A DNA stretch of 62,379 bases from Azospirillum melinis. GTDB lineage: Bacteria > Pseudomonadota > Alphaproteobacteria > Azospirillales > Azospirillaceae. The position numbers and the translations under genes were made by a program. The DNA lies in the NCBI RefSeq assembly GCF_013340935.1, contig NZ_WHOS01000044.1, positions 1-62,379 on the forward strand, given 5' to 3'. The notes below the pieces were generated by a model. It was not told the DNA's origin and ran no database searches. It saw nothing but the letters and a program-made list of their open reading frames with translations. Positions 1-7,574 of this stretch are shown piece after piece (within the stretch, counting starts at the first letter, position 1; each line of letters begins with the position of its first letter).

Positions 1-151
1 TTTCTACTCGCCTAACTGTCTACCTGTCTTCTGCGCTCTCCTATCACCGCGTGCATCCATATTCTTGTATTTTTTTTTTCAATGACCCCGCCACCCCCGA
101 GCATCCCCCCCTCTCTTTTCGTCGGCAGCGTCAGATGTTTATAAGAGACGG
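1..151. other. Sequencing-library adapter artefact at contig end
   Basis: Positions 119-151 match the Illumina Nextera Read-1 transposase adapter with about two mismatches (TCGTCGGCAGCGTC is exact, then AGATGTTTATAAGAGAC). Positions 81-109 resemble the P5 flow-cell sequence with many C substitutions (AATGA, ACC and GAG blocks in register). The 8-9 bases between them sit where an i5 index would be. Order and spacing P5-index-Read1 are those of a library molecule end, so this stretch is very likely not genomic. Bases 1-80 are unassignable and also suspect. Confidence 0.93.
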
Positions 152-170
152 GGCAGTGAGGGGGCGGGGC

Positions 171-1043
171 TCAGCGCAGCCCCGCCTCCAGCTGTTCGGC
201 GATCTTCGCCAGGGCGGTCTCGATGGCGGCGGGGGGACCGCTTTCCAGGCTGTCCAGAACGATCAGGCGGGCGCCGCCGTCGGCGACGGTCTGGGCGATC
301 TCCGGGGCCGGCCGGCGGTGGTGGAGCACCGCCGGGATGCGCTCGGCCCTGAGGAAGGCGGTCAGTTCGGCCAGACGCTCCGGCGTCCAGTCGCGGTCGT
401 CGCGGGTCCAGACCTTGCGCAGGTCGAGGCCGAAATCGGCGGCGAGCATGGCGAAGCGGTCGGACAGCGCCGCCACCGACGGGTCGGGCAGTGCTGCGAA
501 GCTCTGCGCCGTCTGCGAGGACAGCGCCAGCAGGTTGCGCTTCACCGTGGCGAGGTTGGCGTCGATGGCGGCGGCCGAGGCCGGGTAGAGGCGTCGCAGG
601 TCGGCGGCCAGGATGTCGGCCATCCGCCCGGCATTGGCGACGCCCAGCCAGGGGAAGGCGGCGCCGTCGCGCAGCGCGATGCCGGGCAGGGCGCCGTCCA
701 GCGGCCGGGCGGCGTCGATCTCGACCAGCCGGATGTTGGCGCGCCGCGCCAGCGGATAGAGCGGATCCTCCGCCCAGACCGAACGCAGGGTCAGCACCGC
801 GTCGGCCTTGCGCGCCGCCTCGGCGAACCTGGCCTCGCCGCGCCCGCTGAGGAAGGACTGCTGGCGGCCCATCGGGATGGCGGGCGGCACCGCCGCCTCG
901 ACCTCCACCGCCGTGCCGCGGGTCAGCGCCTGGGCCAGCCCGGCGGTGACCGGATGCCCGGCCAGCACGGTTTCGGCGCCGGCGGTCTGCGCGACCGGGG
1001 CCGTCGCCAGCAGCAGGAGTGCTGCGAGCGTGACACGTTTCAT
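171..1043 (-). CDS. Metal ABC transporter substrate-binding protein (second of operon)
   Basis: Predicted periplasmic solute-binding protein of 290 aa, last gene of the metal-uptake operon. A signal peptide is visible (MKRVTLAALLLLATAPVAQ, cleavage near the following AGA/ET). The body fits the ZnuA/TroA-like fold only loosely: GHPVTAGLAQAL near the N-terminus, a segment ILAADLRRLYP, and a C-terminal VLHHRRPAPE. The His-rich loop of ZnuA is absent and few of the usual ligands are obvious. The start ATG overlaps the stop of the permease gene (ATGA), so the two are translationally coupled. It may bind a different metal form or act as an auxiliary receptor. The family call rests on context as much as on sequence. 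Confidence 0.7.
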   Translation of the reverse strand: MKRVTLAALLLLATAPVAQTAGAETVLAGHPVTAGLAQALTRGTAVEVEAAVPPAIPMGRQQSFLSGRGEARFAEAARKADAVLTLRSVWAEDPLYPLARRANIRLVEIDAARPLDGALPGIALRDGAAFPWLGVANAGRMADILAADLRRLYPASAAAIDANLATVKRNLLALSSQTAQSFAALPDPSVAALSDRFAMLAADFGLDLRKVWTRDDRDWTPERLAELTAFLRAERIPAVLHHRRPAPEIAQTVADGGARLIVLDSLESGPPAAIETALAKIAEQLEAGLR

Positions 1044-1930
1044 CCCTCGTCCCCTCTCATGACCAGACGCGCCAGCAGCGCGCCGAGGAACAGCAGCCCG
1101 GCCGCCAGGATGATGGCGCCGCCCGACGGCACCGGCAGGGCGAGCTGCACCGGCAGCAGGATGCCGGCCACCGCCGCGATGCTGGCGAAGGCGACCGACA
1201 GCAGGAAGAAGCCGCGCAGCGACGTGGCGACGACGCGGGCGGCGGCGGCCGGGATCACCAGCAGGGCGCCGACCAGGATGGCGCCGATGATCTTGACCGA
1301 GGCGACGGTGACCACCGTCACCAGCATGATGAACAGATAGTCGAGCCGCTTCACCGGCACGCCGCGCACCCGCGCCAGCGCCGGGTTGAAGCTGGCCAGC
1401 AGCAGACGGTTGAACAGCGCCAGCATCGGCAGGGTGACCCCGGCGGCCACCGCCAGCAGCACCGTCAGGTCGCGGTCGTCCACCGTCAGCACCGAGCCGA
1501 ACAGCACGTTTTCCAGGATGTGGATGTTGACCCGGCTTGCCAGGACCAGCAGCAGGCTGGCGCCGAGCGCCAGCGACACCGACAGGAAGACGCCGATCAG
1601 CGTGTCGGAGGTCAGGTTGCTGCGGTTGCGCGTGTAGTTGACCAGCAGCGCGAACAGCAGGCAGTAGCCGAACAGGCTGGCATAGGGGCCGGTGTAGGGC
1701 TCCCCCGCCAGAATGCCGATGGCGACCCCGGTCAAGGCGGCGTGGCCGACCGCTTCGGAGAAGAAGGCCAGCCGCTTGGTCACCACCAGCGTGCCGAGCC
1801 CGCCCAGCACCGGGCCGATGACCAGACCGGAGAGCAGCGCGTTGACCAGAAAGCCGTGGGTCAGCCCGGCGGGCAGCCACCCGGCCGCGGCCCAGCCCTG
1901 GATCAGGGCGCGCAGGGTTTCGAAGCTCAT
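1040..1930 (-). CDS. Metal ABC transporter permease (ABC-3/ZnuB family)
   Basis: Integral membrane subunit of a zinc/manganese/iron-type ABC importer, 296 aa, the usual length for ZnuB/TroC proteins. Several hydrophobic segments are seen, among them GLVIGPVLGGLGTLVV, TLPMLALFNRLLLASF and ILLPVQLALPV. The conserved family stretch KRLAFFSEAVGHAALTG, which contacts the ATPase, is present near residue 55. Start and stop overlap the ATPase and binding-protein genes by ATGA tetranucleotides, so all three are coupled. Confidence 0.93.
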   Translation of the reverse strand: MSFETLRALIQGWAAAGWLPAGLTHGFLVNALLSGLVIGPVLGGLGTLVVTKRLAFFSEAVGHAALTGVAIGILAGEPYTGPYASLFGYCLLFALLVNYTRNRSNLTSDTLIGVFLSVSLALGASLLLVLASRVNIHILENVLFGSVLTVDDRDLTVLLAVAAGVTLPMLALFNRLLLASFNPALARVRGVPVKRLDYLFIMLVTVVTVASVKIIGAILVGALLVIPAAAARVVATSLRGFFLLSVAFASIAAVAGILLPVQLALPVPSGGAIILAAGLLFLGALLARLVMRGDEG

Positions 1931-2694
1931 GACGCCAATGCCCCGGCCATGGTGCGGGGGGCGGCGGAGAACAGGCCGAGCACCCGTTCGGGCGACAGCA
2001 TCTCCGGCGGCGGGCCGTCGAACAGCAAGCGCCGGTTCAGCCCCGACACCCGCGTCGCCAGCCGCCGCACCTGGGCGAGGTCGTGCTCGACCCACAGGAT
2101 GGTGGTGCCGGCAGCGGTCAGCTCGGCCAGCAGGGTTTCGAAGATGGCGACGCCGGCCTCGTCGAGCGCGGTCATCGGCTCGTCGAGGACGATCAGGTCG
2201 GGCGCCGGGATCAGTGCCTGGGCGAGCAGCACACGCTGGCGCTCGCCGCCCGACAGGGCGCCGAAGCGGCGGCGGCCCTTGCCGGCCATGCCGACGCGGG
2301 CCAGCGCCTCGCCGTAGCCGAGCCGGCGGTCCGGTCCGAGGAAGGCGGGGCGGCGCTGGCACAGCACGGCCAGAAAATCCTCCACCGTCAGCGGCAGGCC
2401 GCGGTCGAACTCGACCGCCTGCGGCACGTAGGCGATGGTGCCGGGACCCTCCCTTCCGCCATCCCCCGGCCAGTCGAGCCGGATGGTGCCGCGGTGGGGC
2501 GCCTGTCCCAGCAGGGCGCGGATCAGCGATGACTTGCCGCCGCCGTTGGGGCCGACCACCGCATGGACGGCGCCGGGAGCCACGGCGAGCGAGACCTGTT
2601 CGAGGATGGCGGTGCGGCCGAGCGTCAGGTCGACGCGGTCGAACAGGATGGCGGGGCCGTTCGCTCTCCTGCCGCTCGGTCCCATGCCGCTCAT
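1927..2694 (-). CDS. Metal ABC transporter ATP-binding protein
   Basis: ATPase of the metal importer, 255 aa. Walker A GPNGGGKSS lies near residue 50, the signature motif LSGGERQRV and Walker B LIVLDEP follow, and the switch histidine is in WVEHDLAQV. This is the arrangement of ZnuC/TroB proteins. The ATG start overlaps the stop of the upstream binding-protein gene (ATGA); an internal ATG three codons downstream is a possible alternative. Metal specificity cannot be read from an ATPase. Confidence 0.93.
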   Translation of the reverse strand: MSGMGPSGRRANGPAILFDRVDLTLGRTAILEQVSLAVAPGAVHAVVGPNGGGKSSLIRALLGQAPHRGTIRLDWPGDGGREGPGTIAYVPQAVEFDRGLPLTVEDFLAVLCQRRPAFLGPDRRLGYGEALARVGMAGKGRRRFGALSGGERQRVLLAQALIPAPDLIVLDEPMTALDEAGVAIFETLLAELTAAGTTILWVEHDLAQVRRLATRVSGLNRRLLFDGPPPEMLSPERVLGLFSAAPRTMAGALAS

Positions 2695-3632
2695 TGGCCG
2701 GTCTCCAGCATCGCCTGGACCAGCGTGTCCATGTTGCGGGTCATCTCGCGCTCGAACTGGTCGGCGGCGTAGTCGCCATGCGAGATGTGGGAGAAGCAGT
2801 AGAGCCGGATGCCGGTCTCGCGGCGGATCGTCTCGACATAGGCGCTGGGGAAGTTCAGCTCCGAGAAGATCACCTGCACGTCGAGCCTGCGCATCGTCGC
2901 GATGGTCTCGGCAAGCTGGGCCGGGCTGGGCTCGATGCCGTGAGCCGGCTCGACGACGGCGGAGACCTCCAGCCCGAACTCCCGCAGCAGATAGTCGTAG
3001 GCGCCGTGGATGGTGGCGACCCGCAGGCGGGTGTCGCCGGCGCTGGCCAGCTTGCCCAGCGCGTCGGCGCGCAACTGGCGCAGCCGGCGGGAGTAGGTTC
3101 GGGCGTTGGCGGTGTAGGCCCCGGCGTTGGCCGGGTCGAGCCGCCCCAGCTCGCGGGCGATGGTGGCGACCTGAAGAACCGAGCCGGTGATCGACAGGAA
3201 GCTGTGCGGGTTGACGACCTTGCCCGAGGCCCGCGCCGCCGACTGCGCCGCCGACTGCGCCATTGACCCGGCAGCGGGCAGCAGCGGCACGTCGGCGTTG
3301 GCCTCGACCACCGGCAGGCCAGGCTTGGACGAGGCGGCGATCATCCGTCCGGCGAAATCGTCGTGGCCGATGCCGTTCAGCACGATGGCGTCGAGGCTGC
3401 CGATGCGCTGGATGTCCTCCGGCCGCGGCTCGTAGGCATGCGGGTTGAAGCCGGCGGGGATGATCGGCACCACCTCGGCCATGTTGCCGACGATGTTGGC
3501 GACATAGGAATAATAGGGGTGCAGGGTGATGCCGAAGCGCTTGCGGTCGGCGGCGCCGGCAGCGCCGGCGCGAAGGACACCGGCCGCCAGGGTGGCGGCG
3601 AGGAAGCGGCGGCGGTTAAGGGAAAGGCTCAT
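2691..3632 (-). CDS. TroA/ZnuA-type metal-binding receptor, Tat-like signal
   Basis: Cluster A-I solute-binding protein of 313 aa that should deliver a divalent metal to the permease. The N-terminus has a twin-arginine-type signal (NRRRFLAA then a hydrophobic run ending AGAAGA), so export may be by Tat. Probable metal ligands in the family's order are His65 (NPHAYEP), His143 (NPHSF), His209 (TIHGAYDYL) and Glu258 (IFSELNFPS) or a C-terminal acid. The long His loop typical of zinc-specific ZnuA is absent, which leaves zinc, manganese or iron open. The start codon lies at the end of an unusual chain of overlapping stop/start tetranucleotides (see 3629-3660). Confidence 0.88.
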   Translation of the reverse strand: MSLSLNRRRFLAATLAAGVLRAGAAGAADRKRFGITLHPYYSYVANIVGNMAEVVPIIPAGFNPHAYEPRPEDIQRIGSLDAIVLNGIGHDDFAGRMIAASSKPGLPVVEANADVPLLPAAGSMAQSAAQSAARASGKVVNPHSFLSITGSVLQVATIARELGRLDPANAGAYTANARTYSRRLRQLRADALGKLASAGDTRLRVATIHGAYDYLLREFGLEVSAVVEPAHGIEPSPAQLAETIATMRRLDVQVIFSELNFPSAYVETIRRETGIRLYCFSHISHGDYAADQFEREMTRNMDTLVQAMLETGQ

Positions 3633-3660
3633 CGGATCGCACTCATCGGGTCGCGCTCAT
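3629..3660 (-). repeat. 14-bp tandem repeat forming two minicistrons (translational relay)
   Basis: On the minus strand the DUF6162-like gene ends in ATGA at 3660-3657. That ATG opens a five-codon frame (MSATR) ending in ATGA at 3646-3643, which opens a second five-codon frame (MSAIR) ending in ATGA at 3632-3629, whose ATG is the start of the binding-protein gene. The units are near-identical 14-bp copies (CCCGATGAGCGCGA type). The arrangement would let ribosomes terminate and reinitiate stepwise. The repeat is directly visible; the regulatory effect is inferred. Confidence 0.75.
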
Positions 3661-4268
3661 CGGGTCACACCGGCGGTGAAGGTGGAGGTGATCCGCTTCC
3701 AGCCGGCGGCGGCCAGCGACGCCTCGTCGAGGCGGGCGGGCGGCGCCTCGGCGGCGCGCTTCAGCCAGATCCCGGGGCCATGGCCGTCCCCGTGCCTGTC
3801 CCCGTGCCCGTCGTCTTGCCGGTCCAGCAGCAGGACCAGCGACCCCGCTATTCCGGGATCGGCGGACAGGCCGGCATAGGCGACCGTCCCGCCGGCTTCC
3901 GCCAGGGTCCAGACATGGCCGCCGCGCGCCGCGGCGCTGGCGTCGGCGGCGAAGGGCGGCAAAGCCTGGGCCGCCAGCTCGGCCGGGGAGGGCGCCCGGC
4001 CGTTGGACGTGCCGTCGGCCGGGCGCAGGGCTGCGATCTCGGCGGCGATCTCGTAGGCCGCCATTTTGAGGTCGGCGTGCAGCCCCTGTTCGGCGGCAGT
4101 CAGGGCGGTGCGGGAATCGATCTGGTGGGGGGCCAGGGCGGCCTCCGCTTCCGGTGCCGGCCGCAGTCCGACCGCCGCCGTGGCGGTGGCGAGGATCAGA
4201 CCGGCGGCGAGCAGGACCCACAGGGTCTCGCGCTCGGCACCGGCGCGGTGGACGATCTGGTGATGCAT
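3657..4268 (-). CDS. Membrane-anchored accessory protein of metal uptake (DUF6162-like)
   Basis: A 203-aa protein with one N-terminal membrane segment after MHHQIVHRAGAERET (LWVLLAAGLILATATAAVGL), the remainder predicted periplasmic. I recall this N-terminal pattern from the family called DUF6162, which sits beside metal ABC transporters; the family name is from memory. A loop near residue 150 is rich in His and Asp (DDGHGDRHGDGHGPG) and could bind metal. The internal ATG at 4268 is preferred over an upstream start at 4331, because the latter would overlap the preceding gene and add a non-hydrophobic leader. Function unknown; a role in metal handling is inferred from neighbours. Confidence 0.75.
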   Translation of the reverse strand: MHHQIVHRAGAERETLWVLLAAGLILATATAAVGLRPAPEAEAALAPHQIDSRTALTAAEQGLHADLKMAAYEIAAEIAALRPADGTSNGRAPSPAELAAQALPPFAADASAAARGGHVWTLAEAGGTVAYAGLSADPGIAGSLVLLLDRQDDGHGDRHGDGHGPGIWLKRAAEAPPARLDEASLAAAGWKRITSTFTAGVTR

Positions 4269-4281
4269 GGGGGGAAGAGCC

Positions 4282-4605
4282 CTATTTGATGGCGCTGTGC
4301 TCGATCTCGACCGTGTGGCCGGGGCCGGCATCGAACAGCACGTAGAAATCCTGGGCCGGGCGCGGGAAGGACAGGGTGGAGTCCTCGCCCAGCCTGCCCT
4401 TGACCAGCACCTGCTCGTCGTAGGCGATCACGTCCAGCACCACGCCGGGCGCCTTCGAGCCGTCGGAGAAGCCGCCGGTGCAGACCACCGTCTGGCCGTC
4501 CGCCATCCTGCACTCGCAGACCGGGTAATGGGCGTGGGCGGCGGTGGCGGCGCACAGGGCCGACAGGGCGGCGGCGACCGCCAGGACATGAATACGGGCA
4601 GTCAT
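4282..4605 (-). CDS. Small secreted protein with Cys pair, metal-uptake operon
   Basis: A 107-aa protein with a clear signal peptide (MTARIHVLAVAAALSALCAATAAHA, cleavage after AHA) and a mature part beginning HYPVCECRMADGQTVVCTGG. The three Cys and the His close to the mature N-terminus could bind metal or form a disulfide. The ATG at 4605 overlaps the upstream stop (ATGA). The rest is predicted beta strands (VVLDVIAYDEQVLVKGRL). I do not recognise a characterised family; position between a PepSY protein and the importer suggests a periplasmic accessory for metal capture. Confidence 0.7.
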   Translation of the reverse strand: MTARIHVLAVAAALSALCAATAAHAHYPVCECRMADGQTVVCTGGFSDGSKAPGVVLDVIAYDEQVLVKGRLGEDSTLSFPRPAQDFYVLFDAGPGHTVEIEHSAIK

Positions 4606-5075
4606 CGCTTTCCTCCCAGAAAACCGGCCAGCGGGGTCGAGGTCTGATGGATTCGTCCGCTCCAGTCCTCGACCGTCACCCACAGCTCCTCGGTTCCGGC
4701 CGGCTCGGCCGGCACCGCCACCTCGGCCTCACGCTCGTATGGGTTGCCGAATCCCAGCGCACCCGCGGCGCGCAGGTTCCGCGGCTTGCCGACGCGCAGG
4801 AAGACGCCGCGCACCTTGTCGATGTCGGCCGGGCGGAGATGGACGTGGTACTCCTTCATCCATTCGCCGTTGCCGGCCCAATGCGGCGACTCGTCGTAGG
4901 TGACGAGCGTGATCGGGAAGGGGCCGGCGCTGACGTCCCGGCGGATCTCGGGCGGGGCGAAGATCGGCTTCGGGCTGAAATAGTTCGGCAGGAAGGGAAG
5001 CGGCACCAGCATCATCAGCGCGCTGAGATGGAATTTGCCGCGGTGCCAAAATCCAGGCATTGAAAATTTACGCAT
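4602..5075 (-). CDS. Hypothetical membrane-anchored protein, metal-uptake operon
   Basis: A 157-aa protein with one N-terminal hydrophobic segment (FHLSALMMLVPLPFLPNYF) and an exported domain carrying HWAGNGEWMKEYHVHLRP, possibly a beta-sandwich. The ATG at 5075 overlaps the PepSY stop by 8 bp; an alternative ATG lies at 5060. Its stop overlaps the next start by ATGA. No known domain is recognised. The strict coupling with its neighbours implies it acts with the PepSY protein or the downstream secreted protein. Confidence 0.65.
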   Translation of the reverse strand: MRKFSMPGFWHRGKFHLSALMMLVPLPFLPNYFSPKPIFAPPEIRRDVSAGPFPITLVTYDESPHWAGNGEWMKEYHVHLRPADIDKVRGVFLRVGKPRNLRAAGALGFGNPYEREAEVAVPAEPAGTEELWVTVEDWSGRIHQTSTPLAGFLGGKR

Positions 5076-6228
5076 TGGAGGATGCCCTCGCCGTCCTCAG
5101 CCCGCGCACCGCCTCGGCGGTGGCGCGCGCCGTCCGCTTGGTCCAGATCAGCATGCCGCTGAACACCAGCAGGCTCATCAGCGAGCCGAAGGCGAACCAG
5201 ATCAGCTTGACCGGCAGGCCGCCGAAATCGCCGGTGTGGAGCGCCCGCATGATGGTGCGGGTCAGTTCGACGCCAGAGGCGCCCTCCAGCCCGCCCTCCA
5301 CAACGATCACTTCGGAGGTGTAGGGGTTGACGCGGACGATGTCCGGCAGCAGCGGCACCTGCCCGCTGGAGCCGATCACCGACGCCGTGTCGTAGGCGGT
5401 GCCGGGCAGCCGCAGGTAGCGCAGCCGCATGTCGGGCAGGGCGGCCATGGCTGCGGCCACGACGGCGTCGGCGTCGGTTTTCGGCCGGGCCGCCGACACG
5501 GGAATCTGGTCGCGGGCGACCATCACCGGCGCCTTGCCGCCGCCCAGCCCGATGCCGAGATGGAACAGGGCGATGTAGATCAGGAACCACAGGCTGGTGA
5601 TGGAGATCACGGCGATGAACCAGATCGACCAGGTGCCGGCGACGCGGTGCAGGTCGCCCCACATCACGCGGGGTGCCTGCCTCCAGCGGATGCGCGGCTG
5701 GTAGAAGGATTTCCAGAAGCGTTTGTAGACCACGAGCCCGGTGACGAGCGAGCCGGCCAGCGGGATGGCCAGAGCCGTCACCAGATACCAGCCGGTCGGG
5801 TAGGTCATCAGCCAGCCGTGCAGCGCCCGGATGAACTGGCGGAACGAGGTGCCGGGGGACAGGCCCTGGACCACGCCGGTCACCGGGTTGACCCAGGCGG
5901 TGGTGAAGGTGCCGTCGGGCAGCGCCATCTCGGCGCCCACCGCCATGTGGGAGCCGCCCCAGCTCAGCGACTCGACCCGCCCGCCGGGTGCCGCCGCTTC
6001 GGCCGCGGCGATCAGCGCGCCCGGCGGCAGCGGCTGCCCCCCGCCCGACGCCCGCATCGACGGATCGACCAGCCACGTGATCTCGGTGCTGACCACGGCG
6101 ATGGTGCCGGTGACGCAGATGAAAAACAGGAAGGCCCAGATCGGCATCGCCAGCCAGGAATGCCACAGGAACCACAGCCGCGTGCGCGACTTGCCAGCGC
6201 TCATCTCGATCCTCTCCGCAAGGGACAT
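5068..6228 (-). CDS. PepSY-associated transmembrane protein
   Basis: A 386-aa inner-membrane protein of the PepSY-TM type, related to proteins suspected to reduce ferric siderophores or other metal chelates. It opens with LWFLWHSWLAMPIWAFLFF, followed by periplasmic PepSY-like segments (ALPDGTFTTAWVNPVTG), a second membrane pair (YLVTALAIPLAGSLVTGLVVY), WGDLHRVAGTWSIWFI, and a last segment LIWFAFGSLMSLLVFSGMLIW. Conserved His residues in the membrane (WHSW, DLHRVAG, ALHTGD) are typical and may bind haem. It is the first gene of the operon, 50 bp downstream of a Fur-like palindrome. Start at 6228 or 6204. Confidence 0.85.
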   Translation of the reverse strand: MSLAERIEMSAGKSRTRLWFLWHSWLAMPIWAFLFFICVTGTIAVVSTEITWLVDPSMRASGGGQPLPPGALIAAAEAAAPGGRVESLSWGGSHMAVGAEMALPDGTFTTAWVNPVTGVVQGLSPGTSFRQFIRALHGWLMTYPTGWYLVTALAIPLAGSLVTGLVVYKRFWKSFYQPRIRWRQAPRVMWGDLHRVAGTWSIWFIAVISITSLWFLIYIALFHLGIGLGGGKAPVMVARDQIPVSAARPKTDADAVVAAAMAALPDMRLRYLRLPGTAYDTASVIGSSGQVPLLPDIVRVNPYTSEVIVVEGGLEGASGVELTRTIMRALHTGDFGGLPVKLIWFAFGSLMSLLVFSGMLIWTKRTARATAEAVRGLRTARASSNA

Positions 6229-6277
6229 CCTCGCCCTTTCCCCTCAGACGAACGGGCGGGCCTCGCGCCTCAGGATG

Positions 6278-6298
6278 AAATGCGAAGGATTCTCATTT
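6278..6298 (-). promoter_or_regulatory. Fur-box-like palindrome
   Basis: Two 9-base arms, AAATGCGAA and TTCTCATTT, flank GGA; eight of nine positions pair. The sequence resembles classical Fur boxes (GCGAATGATTCTCATT type). It lies 50 bp upstream of the first gene of the metal operon, where a Fur-family repressor would block transcription. Fur versus Zur or Mur cannot be decided from one site. Confidence 0.7.
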
Positions 6299-6353
6299 TT
6301 TCGGATGCGGGTCGAAATGCGGGCGCAAGCCTGTCCGTGGCGGCCGTCCCTAT

Positions 6354-7130
6354 TCAGCGGCTGGGCGGCGGCACCAGCGCATCCATGGTGCGGACGATGC
6401 GGGGCGCATAATGCAGCGAGGCCATCGTCGCCATGCCCTTGGCCACCATCCGCAAGGGGGCCGGCATCGGGCGCGCGACATCGATCATCAGGATCGCGCG
6501 CAGTTCCGGGCTGTCGTTGACCACCTCGTGATCCCAGGAATCGTCGAACAGCACGCTTTCGCGCTCCTTCCATTCATGGATGCGGTCCTTCACCCGGATG
6601 TGCGGCGGCCGGACCGTCGGCACGCGCAATGCCAGGTGATAGCGCAGATACATGCGCGACGGCCCTTCATGGGCGCGCACGCTCTTGCCCGGCTCCAGAA
6701 TCGAGAACATCGCCTGATAGACGCCGGGAATATCCCGGACCAGCTCCAGCGTGCGCGGCGCCAGCGTCCGGGCAGCCTGCGGCACACGGCCGAAACAGGT
6801 CAGCATGAACACGCTCCACCGCCGGTCGCGTTGCAGCCGTCCCGACGAGTGGATCACGTCGGTGTCGATGCTGTGGTAGGAGGGCAGCCGCTCGTAGGCG
6901 GCCAGCACCTGATCGAATTCGCCGCGGATGGTGTCGTAGGCCGCATCGATCCGGCGCAGAACGGGCATTTCCCGGTCGATGTCGTGGAACACCGGACGGG
7001 ACTCACCGCCGGTGTGCAGGTCGAACAGCGGGTTGAGCAGCGCTCCGGACTTGTAGAGCGACATGTTGCGGCGCCAGCGCCGCAGGGTCGGGATCAGCCC
7101 GTTGGGATCGGTCTTCTGCAGGGTCAGCAT
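6354..7130 (-). CDS. Aspartyl/asparaginyl beta-hydroxylase family protein (LpxO-like)
   Basis: A 258-aa non-haem iron, 2-oxoglutarate-dependent dioxygenase-like protein. Iron ligands are suggested by AHEGPSRMYLRYHLAL and the later FDDSWDHEVVND, and the fold ends in AILMIDVARPMP as in LpxO. LpxO hydroxylates the secondary acyl chain of lipid A; other relatives hydroxylate Asp or Asn side chains. An ATG at 7130 with an upstream AAGGGGA is preferred over 7181. It is transcribed away from the large plus-strand cluster and ends about 55 bp before the Fur-like site. The true substrate is unknown. Confidence 0.82.
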   Translation of the reverse strand: MLTLQKTDPNGLIPTLRRWRRNMSLYKSGALLNPLFDLHTGGESRPVFHDIDREMPVLRRIDAAYDTIRGEFDQVLAAYERLPSYHSIDTDVIHSSGRLQRDRRWSVFMLTCFGRVPQAARTLAPRTLELVRDIPGVYQAMFSILEPGKSVRAHEGPSRMYLRYHLALRVPTVRPPHIRVKDRIHEWKERESVLFDDSWDHEVVNDSPELRAILMIDVARPMPAPLRMVAKGMATMASLHYAPRIVRTMDALVPPPSR

Positions 7131-7574
7131 ACTGGAGTCCCCTTGGAAACAAGGATGATGGGAGGCGGGCCGCCAGAACACCGGCCCTCGCGGCCTCCTG
7201 ATCGGCCGGGTTGTGCGCTAATCTCCACTATATAGACATATGTTTTGCTTCGATGTCCACGGGGTGTGGAGATATTTCATAATCATACACAGGCATTGAT
7301 TTTAAAAAATTGCCCACATTGGTGTGATTTTAAACAGTACATTCGCATGCAAATGGACTTTAGATTTCAAATTGTTGTCATAGTTCTGATAATCGAAAAA
7401 ATTATGTTTGTTTGTTATTGACACAATAAGAGCATCAATTGCACACTTCGCCGGCACATAAAAACAAATACTTTCCCACGAAAGCCGGAACCCGATCGTC
7501 AGGCAGCAGCTTGTCGAGCCGCAATGCATCGGCGTGTGTCGGACAAACATCAATATACGAATGGGAGAATAATC
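7131..7574. promoter_or_regulatory. AT-rich divergent promoter region
   Basis: This 444-bp interval separates the hydroxylase gene from the 27-kb plus-strand cluster. From about 7235 to 7450 it is strikingly AT-rich compared with the rest of the window. The 10-mer TGATTTTAAA occurs twice, at 7297-7306 and 7325-7334, 28 bp apart. A TTGACA is at 7418-7423 but no convincing -10 hexamer follows at 16-18 bp. GGGAGA at 7563-7568 is the ribosome-binding site of the first cluster gene. The cluster promoter probably lies here; its exact position is not resolved. Confidence 0.55.

Noticed and set aside
7418..7423. TTGACA as a -35 box of the cluster promoter
   Set aside because: No acceptable -10 hexamer follows at 15-19 bp, so a sigma70 promoter is not claimed there.
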